Position numbers and translations under genes: made by a program. A stretch of DNA of 64,000 nucleotides. It comes from Bryoerythrophyllum caledonicum (lineage: Eukaryota > Streptophyta > Bryopsida > Pottiales > Pottiaceae). The notes under the pieces are model-generated. The model saw nothing but the letters and a program-made list of their open reading frames with translations, was not told where the DNA came from and did not search any database. Position 1 is the first letter of the stretch; each line of letters starts with the position of its first letter. The DNA is taken from positions 11,486,291 through 11,550,290 of the forward strand of contig OZ020515.1 of the NCBI GenBank assembly GCA_963971425.1. Reading direction: 5' to 3'. This document shows positions 9,332 to 21,112 of this stretch, piece after piece.

Positions 9332-9795
9332 CTTGAGGGTGTATTACGTATACTTGTTTTAGTGTATGTTTTTCGTTTATTTGATGTTGGTTAGGACTCT
9401 CGATCTGTTGTGGTTATTGATCTTTCTTTACACGACAGCTGTCACGGGACGTGGCGTCGAGGGTCTCTCCGTATCGTAGATTTTAGCGTAGATTAGTTTG
9501 TTACTAATCTACATGTGTTTAGGGACAAACGGCGGCGCACCGTTTTCATCCGTGGATGATTTTCATCCACTTAGGGTTGTTTGCGTGTGCGTATAGCGCC
9601 GCACACGTCCTTGACTTGACGTCTTTGTCAAGTCAAGCTTTGTGAGTGTGTTTAGAGAGTGATTAGTGAGTCCTTGCTTGTTAGTGATGGTTTGTCATTA
9701 GTAAAGACTCTACATTCTCTAGTTCCACTCGCACTCGTTGATTCTTCCTTCGTGGAGTGCGAGACGCTTGACTACTTGTGATTCATACATCTTTC
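9332..9795 (+). repeat. 3' LTR (A + B parts)
   Basis: It begins right after the polypurine tract with TTGAGGGTGTATTACG. The first ~105 bp (A) is absent from the 5' copy; 9442-9795 (B) matches 751-1102 closely. It carries the same hairpins as the 5' copy. Confidence 0.85.
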
Positions 9796-9901
9796 CTTGA
9801 GGGTGTATTACGTATACTTGTTTTAGTGTATGTTTTTCGTTTATTTGATGTTGGTTAGGACTCTCGATCTGTTGTGGTTATCGATCTTTCTTTACACGAC
9901 A
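9796..9901 (+). repeat. Second copy of the LTR's first 105 bp
   Basis: The A part (9332-9437) is repeated here with about one difference, joined to the end of the 3' LTR and ending at CACGACA. The order of the insertion is therefore B-internal-A-B-A. Confidence 0.8.
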
Positions 9902-10093
9902 CTATGTATAAAGTAGTTAATGAAAAAACACTATTTTATATTGTTGTAAAACTTGACTGCTTGTCAACAAATGGAACCATTTTTTATTCACTAGCATGAA
10001 GATGTAGTTTCCATAGATACATGAAATATTCATGGATGTATATACTCTTAGACCCTTAGATACAAATGAACTTGGATTTGTCAAGGTGGATTT

Positions 10094-10383
10094 CATCCTT
10101 TAAGGTTGATGAGCTCAAAAAGCTTGGAAGAATCTATGAGTGTAACAAATCATGCAAAACAACATCTAAACATAGGGTACATTTCATCATGACCCTACTT
10201 CACAAAAATCACGGTAGCTCCCCAATACTTGCATAAAATTTGGTGGCATCGGTCCCAACATATAGATGGCCGTCTTCCTTTACCTCTATGTCACATTTTT
10301 ATTTTTCATGGAGGTGGCCTGTAGCATTTGCGTCCAAGGTTAACATGGTGCAGAAGGGACCCAAGAATGCACAATAGGGTTTA
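10094..10383. mobile_element. MITE, family with CCTTTAAGG ends
   Basis: About 290 bp, ending in AGGGTTTAA and alignable along its length with 51119-51423. Shared blocks include AATCTATGAGTGT, the GGTACATTTCA-like stretch and GAGGTGGC-TGTAGCA. It has no coding capacity. Confidence 0.6.
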
Positions 10384-10676
10384 ATCCTTTAAGGCCAAGA
10401 AGTCCCACATATAGCCTCCAAGGGGGCATAATCACACCATAGCAGTGAATTGAGGAAACATGGTCGCAAATAGTCTTCACAACGGATGTGCAACACGTTA
10501 CAATGATTCCGATGAGACCATTCGCGTACAAATGGGTGCCGGAAATTGGTCATGAGCCTCATTTCTGTAAAGTGGGGTCATGATGAAATGTACCCCCTCC
10601 ATAGATGATGTTCTTTGTAATATATTACACTGAAAGATTCTTTCCAGGCTTGGTGAGCTCTCAGGCCTTAAAAGAG

Positions 10677-10918
10677 TTAACCCTTAAACGTCAATCGGGA
10701 ACCATATATACAAGCACGTATTTTACTCTACAGAATACATCAAATGTATTGAAGTTTAGCAAGAATTACATCTGTTGGTTGTAGATTCTTCAACTAACAT
10801 ATTTCATTCGGAGGTCATTTCAATATCTCAACCTTATCATGTTCAAATACAACATTAAACATGTAGAATATTGAGGCCACCAGTGGCACCTTATGACACT
10901 TAAGGGTTGAAGGGTTAA
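10677..10918 (+). mobile_element. MITE-alpha, near-complete copy
   Basis: It starts at TTAACCCTTAAACGTCA and ends at AGGGTTAA, with TTAA at both borders. The interior (GTATTGAAGTTTAGCAAG, TCATTTCAATAT, CTTATCATGTTCAAATAC) recurs at 18535, 21060/50342, 53530, 62473 and 62684. Confidence 0.75.
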
Positions 10919-11768
10919 TAACACTGTTTGGGATCCTTGGGCTTGTCCTTCTTGCTGGGCTTGTGTGCAATGTGGTCTGCTTCAAGAAGAAGAAGAAGAA
11001 CTCCAATCCTCACTAGTAGGGGCCGGAGTGAATAAAATGTCTATTTGTTACACCACTAAACCAATGTCCACAGTCCGCTTCAATTATACATCCACTTTCA
11101 AAAACACTTGAAACCATCAAACCCCGGCAAAAGAGGCAAATCAATTCACCCAAAGTCAAACACACAGCACATGTTGACCCCGCAACTCACATGACACCAC
11201 AAACCCGTCATCCCCTACCCAAAAACCGTCACTCCCCCTTATTACCACCACAATCTACACCAGGCCAACACCACTAACGCGAGAATCTACCAGATACACT
11301 AACGGATTTACGCGCCCCACCCCAAGCGCGTGCCAGCGGAACCATCATCTTCAAATCGTATACGAATACGAAGTACTGTACGCTAGTGCTCCTATACATG
11401 TACATGAATACCGGGTACAGTACACTATGGTCTCTATACGTAGAGGAGCGGGGAGCATTGTACTCGAAGCGCAGAAACGTTGCCAATCGCGTTTCGCATT
11501 TCAGATCTATCTCCAATTTCTGGTGCGTTCAGGCTGCTGTTCGCGCGTCGAAGTTTGGATTACGGATCTGCGCCGAGTTTCTACGAGTTTTTCGAGTGTT
11601 TTCGAGCCGGTTTTGCGTGAGTTTTGAGTTATTTTGAGGCAGTTTTGAGGCTTTTGGCGCAAATCGTGGTGGCGGATAATGAGGGAGAGAGGTGGAGGCG
11701 GATGGGGATGAGCGGCAGGCGAGTTTCAGGAGGGAGAGAGCGCGAGTGCCGACGACGAGGTGGTTTCC

Positions 11769-13859
11769 ATGTCATCCGACAACCAGAAGGGGTTGGCTCT
11801 GGCCGTCAGTTCCAGTCTCTTCATCGGCGCCAGCTTCATCATCAAGAAGAAAGGCTTGAAGCGAGCCGGCGCCTCCGGCGTGCGCGCAGGTGCGCGTTTC
11901 GGGATTCGATTTTGGAGGGAACTAGGGTCTGGTGCTTGAGTTAGGGTTTGGCGCTGAATGTGGTGTGATATTTGCAGGGAGCGGGGGCTACTCGTATCTG
12001 TATGAGCCGCTATGGTGGGCGGGCATGATAACAAGTAAGGTTGTGGAGCCCTAGGGTTAGGTTTTTCCAGTTCTTTTTATTCTTTTGAGGTGTCTGATCT
12101 TTGAAGAGTTGTGGTGATTTTGGCAGTGATTGTAGGGGAGGTTGCCAACTTCACAGCGTATGCGTTTGCTCCGGCTGTGTTGGTGACGCCTCTAGGCGCG
12201 CTGAGCATCATTGTCAGGTTTGGCTTCGATTCCTGATGGGAGGGTTTATCTCTTGGTTGTCTCTGACCAATTGTTGGATGCTGCAGTGCGGCTTTGGCGC
12301 ATGTGGTTCTCAAGGAGCGCTTGCATTTGCTCGGGATAGTAGGTTGCGTGCTTTGCATAGTTGGCTCCACGACGATCGTGCTCCATGCGCCTCAGGAACG
12401 TGCTATTGAGTCGGTCAAGGAAGTCTGGGTGCTTGCCACTGAGCCTGGTGAGCCTGTCCACGTATTAATGTGGATGATTCTTCTGTAGCTACAACGACAG
12501 GGAGTACTGTGATATGGAACTTATTCGTTGGAGTTTGATTGTTGCAGCTTTTTTATTATACGCTTGCCTCGTGGCTACCGTGGTGCTGGTTCTTACTTTT
12601 CACTATGTGCCACAATACGGGCATACACATGTCATGGTCTACATCGCCATCTGCTCATTGATGGGCTCTTTATCTGTACGTTCTCAACTACATGTGTCTG
12701 TTCCTGTCTGTTTTTACGGTCCTGGCTGTTGTCAGCAGTTCATTTGTGAGGTGGACGAGGAGAAAGGAAAAAAATACAATCTGCACTTGTTTCTTTCGCA
12801 CAAGTGCCTGTTATGATGAGTAGTTGATCTGTTGTTTGTCCAGGTCATGAGTGTGAAAGCACTAGGCATTGCCATGAAGCTCACGCTGCAAGGACAGAAT
12901 CAGTTGATCTATCCGGAGACTTCGGTGTTTGCAATGGTGGTTGTTATATGTATATTGACGCAAATGAATTATCTGAACAAGGTACTAAGCTTGATGCTCT
13001 TTTGAATCGGTTTCAATAGAGTAGGATGGTTTCAATGAAGGCACAGATAATGGGTGGGCTTTTTAAATAATGTGGTATTGGACTTATTATGTTAACTTTG
13101 AAGTTTGTGTGAACTCGTGCAGGCTCTCGACACGTTCAATACAGCAATTGTTTCTCCTATATACTATGTTATGTTCACCTCATTGACCATTTTGGCCAGT
13201 GCTATTATGTTCAAGGTTTGTAAACAGAATTCCATGCTGTTGTGTTCAAACCATTTGCTGCTGTTTGAGGAGGTGACTGATCCGACACGTGAGTTAATCA
13301 ACAGGTCTAGCAGCAACGTTTGTGGAAGATTTGCCGCCCCGCCACTAAAATTTAGGAACTGATAACCTTCTCTCTTCTGAAGATCAAGGAATTACAACTC
13401 TCTAAGTTGCTGTCCACTGTCGTTTGTGAGCAAATCGGTTTTAAGAATACTGACATCGGTTGTGGCAGGACTGGGACCAGCAATCGACACCCCAAATCAT
13501 AACAACGATGTGTGGATTTATTACCATTCTGTCCGGCACATTTTTGCTGCACGCAACGAAGGACATGGGCGAGGCAACCTCTGGATTAAGTTCGTTCACC
13601 GCTCCTATCTCCAAGATTATTTTCCACTTGTAGTAGTTTGGCTTGAGGTTAAACTGCACTCATCCATCATGGGACTAAGTCTGTTTTCAACCAAACTTAC
13701 CGACTTGGAATGATCCCCTGTACAGGTACATACTGGGGCCCAGCCGCCACCCTTTCCCACCGCATATCCATGGGCGGCAGCAACAACACGAAACGTCCTG
13801 AGGACACGGAAAGCGAAGAGATCCCTCTGCGGCGGCAGGACTCGTACGGGAACCCCTGA
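11769..13859 (+). CDS. NIPA: NIPA-type magnesium transporter
   Basis: This is a multi-pass membrane protein of the NIPA (DUF803) family, predicted to move Mg2+ at the plasma membrane or endosomes. Nine exons can be placed: 11769-11889, 11978-12034, 12127-12217, 12287-12447, 12548-12675, 12844-12981, 13123-13215, 13469 to about 13589, and 13726-13859. All junctions are GT-AG and phases agree. Family hallmarks are [72 protein letters not shown] and [10 protein letters not shown]. The C-terminus [11 protein letters not shown] matches the conserved plant tail. About nine hydrophobic segments fit the family. The least certain point is the end of exon 8 (13589). The ATG at 11769 gives the expected [12 protein letters not shown] start. 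Confidence 0.9.
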
Positions 13860-14439
13860 TTCCGTCACTCAACTATTTTTTCCATCAAGCTCAGGTTCAA
13901 GCAAAAGACGCTGGTCAAACCGAGAGTCTAGGATTAGGATTAGCCCCATTTGCTGCTCTAGGATATCAGCTCACTCTCTCTCTCGCTCTCTCAGGGTCCC
14001 TAGGGCCAGGCTCATCAAGTTAACGCACAGCTAGTGTGCCCTGCCTTGTGTACTTATTTCCACTCATGTGTACATCACAACATCAGTCAATCTGACCGCT
14101 TTTTTCTCATGTGGATGCATCTCATTTCTCATCGCATCTTGTCAGATGCTGTTTCAACGTACAGACCTGTGCATGGGGCCGCTTCATGAGACGAGTGGGG
14201 TCACCTTCGAAGCGGAATCTGCGATTGCAACAGGAACAGCTCCGATAATGGAGCGCAATAAGTGGGGCGATCAATGATCCACTCCAATCACGTCCTGTAT
14301 TAATAGACCGAGATTATTGGCTTGATCGGGTTAATATTAGCAAACCTGGCGAGGCCGATTCCGTTGCAACATTCCATGTGCGTGCGAGAGGCTGCTTTGT
14401 CCGAAACTGAAGGTGTGTCATGAGGATGCAGGTGAGGTG
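13860..14439. other. Spacer between NIPA and SPIRAL2-like genes
   Basis: No gene was seen. There is a short CT-rich run near 13974-13992. The region should contain the 3' end of the transporter transcript and the promoter of the next gene. Confidence 0.5.
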
Positions 14440-15130
14440 ATGGCGATGCGGGGAGGAGGGAGGAGGGGGTCAGGGCAGGTGATAGGGAAGGCGGCGTTGT
14501 TGATAGAGCTGAAGAACCGCATTTTGGCGACGCTGCACAAGCTTTCGGACCGGGACACGCAGCAGGTGGCAGTGGAGGAGCTGGAGCGCATCGCGCAGAA
14601 CCTGACGGCGGAGGGAATCGCGCTCTTCCTGACGTGTCTGTACGACACGGACGCGCAGCAGAAGAGCGTGGTGCGCCGCGAGTGCATCCGCCTGGTGGGC
14701 ACACTCGCGTCGCTCCATGGCGACCTGCTGGCATGCCACTTGCCCAAGATGGTGGGCAACATCATGCGCCGCCTCAAGGACCCCGACTCCAACATCCGCG
14801 ACGCGTGCGTCGACACCATGGGCGTGCTGGCCTCGTGTCAAATCGGCGCCGTGGACGTGTTCGTGAAGCCGCTGCTGGAGGCGCTCGCGGAGCAGCACCG
14901 CAACCTGCAGACAGGCGCCGCGCTATGTCTCGCGCGCGTCATCGAGTGCGTCAAGGACGTGCACGCGCTCACGCCGCTTCGCCTCTGCTCGCGCGTCGTC
15001 AAAATGCTCGCCAGCCCCAACTTTCTCGCCAAGGCGTCGCTCCTCACCGTTGTCGGTGTCATGGTCCAGGTATCCGCCCGCAGATTCCACCCATTCTGTC
15101 CCGGATGGATTTGCTGCCAGGAATTAGGTC

Positions 15131-15191
<61 letters not shown>

Positions 15192-18100
15192 GTTTGGTGA
15201 TCGTTTTTACTGCCCCTAAGTATTTTGCCAATGTGATGGTGCTTCAGGTTCCATCCATTTTACCAGGAATTCTGTCGTCTCTCGCTCCCTCTCTCTCTTC
15301 TGGTTGGTAATTGTTTTGCCAATGTGATGGCGGTGCAGGTTCCAGGAGTGGTGTCGTCGTCTCAGTTGCCCGTTCTGCTTGCTTCTGTTCAAGAGGAGCT
15401 TGAATGCAGCGAGTGGGCCGTGCGGAAAGCCGCGGCGGACACCTTATCCTGCATGGCCTTGGATGCGGGTTGTGCTCTTGGATCCTACAGACGAAGTGTT
15501 CTGGCTTCTTTAGAGAATGGCCGGTTTGATAAGGTGATTTAGAGCCTTTGAGCCTATTCTTCCATATTAGGTGGCATTCCGGCCATTGAGTTAGGTTTCG
15601 TTCCGGCCATTGAATTTTTTTATCACTTGCAGGTGAGGCTGTCAGTTACGATGCGCGAGGATTTTCTTTGAAAATAGGTCAGATAATCGAAACACGTGCA
15701 GTTATTGTGATGCTGAGGTGGAAGGTGGTTGTTGATGTGTGACAGGTGAAACCTGTTCGCGACGGTGTGAGTGAAGCGCTGCAGCTATGGAAGGCTTTGT
15801 ATGACCCAAACGCATCACAGGGTGAGTAATTTGTTGTGCTGTATTGATCATAGGTGATAGATCAATGGTGTCGTCCTGATAGGTGCTGAGATTTCCGAAC
15901 GTGGTGTGATGTCAGAATCAGCGTCTCCAACCCGGTTTTTTGATGGAGACGTCACCCCTCCGCGCAGGAACAGTTTTCTGATGAAATCTCGGGCCTCAAT
16001 GAATTCTTCATTCTCGGGTGATATATGCGGAAGGCCCAAGTCCATTCCTGATAGCAGACGTGCAAGTACAATGAGGAAGAGAGCGTCAGGTCTTGGCGAG
16101 AAGAAGGCCAACCCTGATTTTTTCCGCAAGCTCGAAGATGTGAGGGACTCCATCGACTGGCAGTTTGAAGTTGCGGTTCCGCGTGACACTCCACTGGAAA
16201 GGAGCCCAAGAGCTGCAAGTAATGAGCATTACGGAAGCCCAAGAGCTGCAAGTCATGAGCATCACGGAAGCCCAAGAGCTGCAAGTTGCACTGACACGAT
16301 AGTAGAAGCTGCTGCTTTTCCACCACCCAGTGTATGTGGCGGTGGTGAAACGTTGGAGCTGATCAGCATCAAAGTCCACGGTGGAGTTCCTCACCACCAT
16401 GAGCAGGAAGAAGCCAGCCAATTCTATTCACCAGAAGTAAACGGCGAGATTGCATGTGAGAATCTCTCTTACCCTTGCATCCACTGATCTCAGTACTTGT
16501 TTTCAGACCTGTATGCGTTGCATTCTAGAACCAGTGCTAGGGCGGCCTTCCATTTTCGGATCTTTGAGGAGGATGGTTTCCAAATGAAATGAATCAAGTG
16601 GAGGAAATAGATGTGCGTCTAGAAAAGGAATCAATCACTGTTTTAATTCCAACAACTCAACAGGCTAGGGCCACAATGTTATGTGTGTTCGAGGATGGCG
16701 TTTTCTTTCTCAACACTGAGGGTTTTGTTTGGCAAATGGCAGGTAATGGTTATCAAGATGCCGCAGAGTCCGCAGACACGTTGTCGACTCCTGCAACATG
16801 CGGCGAATCGCAGGTATATGGGCATCAGAACAACGGCGAGTGTGGCTCTCAGTCGGAAGCTTATGGCGCTTGTGGCTCTCAGTCGGACGCTTATGGCGCT
16901 TCTGGCTCTCAGTCGGACGCTAATGGCGCTTGTGGCTCTCAGTCGGACGCTAATGGCACTTATGGCTCTCAGTCGGACGCTAATGGCGCTTGTGGCTCTC
17001 AGTCGGACGCTTATGGCGCTTCTGGCTCTCAGTCGGACGCTAATGGCGCTTGTGGCTCTTCTGGCTCTCAGTCGGACGCTAATGGCGCTTGTGGCTCTCA
17101 GTTGGACGCTAATGGCGCTTATGGCTCTCCGTCGGACGTGAATCGCTCCTGTGGCTCTCAGTCGGACGCTAATCGCTCTTGTGGCTCTCAGTCGGACGCT
17201 AATCGCTCTTGTGGCTCTCAGTCGGACGCGAATCGCTCTTGTGGCTCTCAGTCGGACATTAATGGCGCTTGTGATGACAAAACAGCTCTGGACTTGATCT
17301 CGATTCACCGTCATTTTCACAGCTTGGAGCGTCAACAGCTTTCCATCATGGAGATGCTGCAGGTACGAAATAATTGGTAGTGTACATATTTGTTAAGTCA
17401 CTCCAAGTTTCAGTAAGACACCCCCTCATTCTAAAGAGTAATCAGATCAATCAAAGAGCTTGGTGGTCTAATTTTCATGTAGAGCTTATTGCTATCATTC
17501 GAAACGAAAAAAAGGTAGTATCTTATTCAAACTTTGGGTGACTTCACAAATAACTCAGTTGTTTGTGAAGTCACCCAAAGTTTGAACCCCTTTTTTTTTT
17601 AATCTATGTATAATTCTAATATTTCCTCAGTCAAGTTAGAAGTAGTTTCTTCCGCCTTTGAGTGTGAAGGACCTTTTTCCTCTTCGACCTGATTATCAAC
17701 ACTTGGAGCTATTCAGGGATGATGCTTAACATGGAAAAGAGGTCAAAACTCACGTTACAAACAACTCTACTGCTCTCATGAGACTCTCATCACTAACATG
17801 TTCCTTGTCCCCATCGCGTGTGCAGGACTCCATGGTGCGTGTGCACGAGAGCATCCAAGACCTAGAGCAGCGAGTCTCCGGGTTAGAGCACATAGTGAAC
17901 GACATCGCGTACAACATAGCGGAACGAACCAATACCAGTACCAATACTCCGGTCGATTTCCAATACCAGTACGAGAATCCTGAAGCACAGGCTCCGAGTG
18001 TGGTGGACTCCGTGGTTGAGAAGATGACAGAGTCCACGTCCGGAGGAGACTCAGAAGACATCAGCAGGAGACCCAATCTATCATCAGGTGAAGGTCCCTC

Positions 18101-19335
18101 CGCCCGGAGTGTGTGGCACGCCTCCAAAGATGAGGCGATTGCCGCCATCCGCGGCGCTTCCACACCAAGGAAACTTCACAACGCGCGCTCCAAGCACTCC
18201 AACGGGCAGAAGACGCAGCAGAGGGTGGCGGGGGGCCCGTTTTGGATGATGTGGAGCCGGGCCATGGAGAGCGTGAGATCCGGGGACCTGGACGCGGCCT
18301 ATCGCGAGATTCTGGGCAGCAGCGATGAGCTTCTGCTGGTGCGCTTGATGGGCAGCACGGGCCCCGTGCTGGAGCAGCTGGGGGCCGCCACAATGGCGCA
18401 CCTCCTGGGCCGCGTCAAGCAGTTTCTGCAGCAGCAGAGCTTCCTGGATTCCATCATTCCTTGGCTTCAGCAGGTGCGTCATGCCTACTCCCCACCACTT
18501 GTGTTTCTTGCACAAGATACCTCCTCTTTTGATTTTTACCCTTCAACGTCTATACAGGCACGTGTTTTACTCTGTAGAATGCAAAATATGTATTTAAAGT
18601 TTAGCAAGCACCTTACACCTTTATATTGAAGATTCTTCAAATAACATGTTAAATTTGGAGGTCATTTCAATCAATGTGAACCTTATCATGTTCAAATACG
18701 GCACCATACATGTAGAATACTGTGACCTTCTGACGGTTAAGGGTCAATACTACTACCTCTTAGTTGATCTATCAGATCAATGGAAGAGCTTGGTGGTCCC
18801 TCAGCTAGAATCCTTATTGAGTATGGCATGGTGATCTTTGAACTCTAGTTTAGCTGCCGTTGAGAATGAAGAACCTCTTTGAGCTGATCTTAGACCCAAT
18901 TTTTACAACTTAAAACTGATAAAAGGGGTCAAAACTCTTTGCCTCACTTTACAAGTAACCCTATAGTTTTTACTGTTAAATCTAAATAGTTCTTAATATT
19001 TAGAAGCGAGAAAGGCTGCTATGAAACTCTCCCAAAGACGGCTCTGGCTTGAGCTAAGGGACCACCAAGCTCTTCCAATGAAGGATTGTTATTGACTAGC
19101 TCTTCTTTATATAATTATCTAGTATTGTTGGTAAAATCTGCTTATGTTATTATTGTTATTACAGGTATCAGACCTGGTCTCAAGTAAGGGTCCCAGTGCA
19201 CTGGGGCTGGAGGACGAAACAAAGAAGGACCTGGTGTTTGCTTTGCAAGAGGCCACAAGTATGGACTATGCACAGAGCGGGATGGCAGCTAAAATTGCTC
19301 AACTTGCTGAGGATCTTCGCAATGCTTGGTTCTAA
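14440..19335 (+). CDS. TOR1/SPR2-like: TORTIFOLIA1/SPIRAL2-like microtubule-associated protein
   Basis: Plant proteins of this family bind microtubules, especially minus ends, and steer cortical array order and cell growth direction. Eight exons fit in phase with GT-AG borders: 14440-15069, 15339-15533, 15746-15821, 15883-16455, 16507-16575, 16743-17362, 17826-18473, 19165-19335. Exons 1-3 encode N-terminal HEAT-like helical repeats (ELKNRILATLHKLSDRDTQQ; RRLKDPDSNIRDACVDTMG). Exon 4 is a basic Ser-rich linker with a triplicated 11-residue SPRAAS unit. Exon 6 holds 14 copies of a 10-residue repeat, then the conserved coiled coil (HSLERQQLSIMEMLQ), continued in exon 7 (DSMVRVHESIQDLEQRVSGLE). 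The C-terminal domain ends in MAAKIAQLAEDLRNAWF. Introns carry MITEs and a long CT repeat. Confidence 0.88.
15129..15190 (+). repeat. (CT)n microsatellite in intron 1
   Basis: About 30 uninterrupted CT units between exons 1 and 2 of the SPIRAL2-like gene. A pyrimidine-rich intron is neutral or mildly helpful for splicing. Confidence 0.95.
16845..17269 (+). repeat. Coding 30-bp minisatellite (10-residue repeat)
   Basis: Fourteen units of GSQSDANGAC-type sequence run in frame within exon 6 of the SPIRAL2-like gene. There are two subfamilies (-NGAC/-YGAS and -NRSC) and one extra GSS triplet. The unit is 30 bp, so copy changes keep the frame. Confidence 0.93.
17526..17583. repeat. Near-perfect hairpin in intron 6
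   Basis: The arms CAAACTTTGGGTGACTTCAC and its reverse complement flank a short loop (about AAATAACTCAGTTGTTT). It lies in a SPIRAL2-like intron and could be the centre of a palindromic MITE or a small foldback RNA source. Confidence 0.85.
18535..18745 (+). mobile_element. MITE-alpha copy in intron 7
   Basis: It shares the interior blocks of the 10677 copy (AGTTTAGCAAGCACCTTACACC, TCATTTCAAT, CTTATCATGTTCAAATAC). Ends are degenerate (CCCTTCAACGTC ... GGTTAAGGGT). Confidence 0.7.
18770..19085. mobile_element. TIR-bearing MITE in intron 7
   Basis: Inverted ends at about 18785-18808 and 19046-19070 share GAAGAGCTTGGTGGTCCCT and its complement. A partial related copy occurs near 17445-17475. 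No coding content. Confidence 0.55.
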
Positions 19336-20243
19336 TTTCCTTGCTTCAAGGTTCGTTTCTAATTGGTTAGTAAAGAATTGCTTTGGATACTTGATTTTTT
19401 TTCACCATAGGCCTCTTTGAGGATTCATTTCTATAATTCATAGGGAATGATATTAACAAGTCATTTTTTAGAATTAGAAAAAGGATTTGAGCTTCTCACT
19501 CAAAGTTCGGTATCTTTTTGTTTTATGGACAAATGTGCCACATGGCTTTGTATTCATGGAGATAGTGAGTGTCCTGCCTTGAAGAGTTTTATGATCATAA
19601 CTTCATAGTACATGTGAAATATATGAAGAGTTTTATGATCATGGTCATGTAATGTAGTTTGCTTTTAACTTCTATGGGACTTTCTTGACCTGCATTGGAT
19701 GACCACTCTTTGATCTCTTAAAAATCTTCCTTTTAAGACCCATGTAACAAATCTCTTTAAGGGGAATATTAAGTTTTTTTGCATGTATTAAGTTGAAATA
19801 TTTTGTGAATATATATTTTAAATGTTATTTCAATGATTTCAATGAAACTAATGGTAATTCTAAGCTTATGAATGGAATCTAAAAATTCAAATTTACATGT
19901 TTTGTTTTTTATATTACTTCTTAAATATTCTTGTAATTAGTTTTTTGGATAGTTTTTTAGACTTCTTGGTAATTGAATAAATAGAGGTCAAATGTCAATC
20001 TCAAGATGGTTCACGAAGGAGATATTTATGATTGTTTTTAAGAAGAATACGGTAGCTCCAACATGTAAGGGGATTGGCTGACTAAAGTGTATGTATATCT
20101 TACCACTTTACCATGTAGTCCTACTCTCCTTCTTAATGGTATATACTATTGATTAAGTAACAAGTTGCACGTACCACTTATTCGGTGTAAGTGATCAATT
20201 TTGATGGTATGTAGATATTATGTGACAAGAGGAATGTTGACCC
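19336..20243. other. AT-rich spacer
   Basis: No gene, RNA gene or clear repeat was recognised apart from short duplicated phrases around GAAGAGTTTTATGATCAT near 19580-19640. It includes the 3' UTR of the SPIRAL2-like gene. Confidence 0.4.
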
Positions 20244-21059
20244 TTAACCCCTAAAGGCCCGTGACATTTTAGCAACCAAATTCATTGACATTGTTAGTTT
20301 CAATGCATTCAACACAAAATGAAAATAAACACAAATTTTACATATTTAATCATAGGATCTTGTACTAGGATTGTACAAGTATATGTGGTAAAAAAATTGT
20401 TTAGTTTGACCGCACAAATGGAAAGATATAAGCCTTTGAAGTGAGACATAAACTTTTCTTGAGGTCATACTAAACACCTTCAACAAACTTCGACCACCTT
20501 CTATGGCAACTTTTTGCACTACAGTTCGTGATTCTCTAATTCTAACCTTAAAAGGCACATGTTAGGCACATGTGCACCAAATTTTAGAAGTAGAAGAGGG
20601 GTAGAAAATGTCTTTAAAAATCCTCTAATGCAACTATGTGCTAAGAATTAACAATACACTTTAAGTTTTGCATATATCATATCCTTCTCATAATTTTGAA
20701 ATTCAAAAATCCATATTGTAGATGCAAAGCTTTTCATTTTCTTTCTAAGAAGATTTTTTTAAAAAAAATTGAACAAAAAATCAAATTTCTATTGAATTTA
20801 GAATTAATTAAAGTTTTGCTATTCTATTTGTTGTATGTCACACTAAACCCGCTACACTATTTGTATATGTTGCTGGAAAAAATTGTAACTTTTGAACCGT
20901 AAGTCGGATTTCTGCAAAAATTATGTCCACAGAAAGCTATTAAAAAGTTTCCCATTCATAACAATAATTTCTCAGAAATTCATGCCTACATTTGAGATCG
21001 TGGGACCTTATCCAAACTCAAAATGTCCCCTGAGAGGGCGTTGGGTCTGTAGGGGTTAA
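20244..21059. mobile_element. TTAA-flanked TIR element (MITE-beta)
   Basis: About 816 bp bounded by TTAA with inverted ends TTAACCCCTAAAGGCCC and its imperfect complement (TCTGTAGGGGTTAA). It belongs with 55642, 56280 and 63250 by end sequence. It has no open frame of note and is non-autonomous. Confidence 0.65.
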
Positions 21060-21112
21060 ACGTCCAAAGATGCCATTGGTGCCACAATATCCTATATGTA
21101 TGGTGTCCTATT
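21060..21112 (-). mobile_element. Left half of a MITE-alpha split by LINE-1
   Basis: The stretch CACAATATCCTATATGTATG followed by GTGTCCTATT matches the end of reverse-oriented MITE-alpha. The remainder (CAACATGATAAGGTTCACAT and on) resumes at 50342 after LINE-1. The flanking 8-mers GTCCTATT and GACCTATT are the probable target duplication. Confidence 0.7.

Larger units (their letters stand above)
751..9901 (+). mobile_element. Ty3/gypsy LTR retrotransposon with DNA methyltransferase and PHD finger
   Basis: A 352-bp direct repeat at 751-1102 recurs at 9442-9795 with only a few differences, so the two are LTR copies and the insertion is recent. Coding order is gag with two zinc knuckles, retropepsin, DNMT3-like C5-methyltransferase, RT, truncated RNase H, integrase, PHD finger. 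RT before integrase places it in Ty3/gypsy. From 2657 to 9016 everything is in one frame apart from four TAG codons (4175, 4901, 5009, 6281). A G-rich polypurine tract precedes the 3' LTR. No primer-binding site was recognised after the 5' LTR and no clear target-site duplication was found. Methyltransferases in charophyte and dinoflagellate retrotransposons have been reported, to my recollection in 2018; the PHD finger and TAG layout seem additional. Confidence 0.93.
9902..11768. other. Spacer with MITEs, upstream of the NIPA gene
   Basis: No gene was seen. Two MITE-like elements lie here (10094-10383 and 10677-10918). The 500 bp before 11769 becomes more GC-rich and probably holds the promoter and 5' UTR of the transporter gene. 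No TATA box was assigned. Confidence 0.5.

Noticed and set aside
9902-9960. Continuation of LINE-3 on the far side of the gypsy element, with a target duplication
   Set aside because: The sequence after 9901 has no similarity to the LINE, and no matching duplication could be found at 742-751.
14300-15062. Overlapping minus-strand frames opposite SPIRAL2-like exon 1
   Set aside because: Shadows of a GC-rich coding exon; the plus strand has the conserved HEAT-like protein and splice sites.
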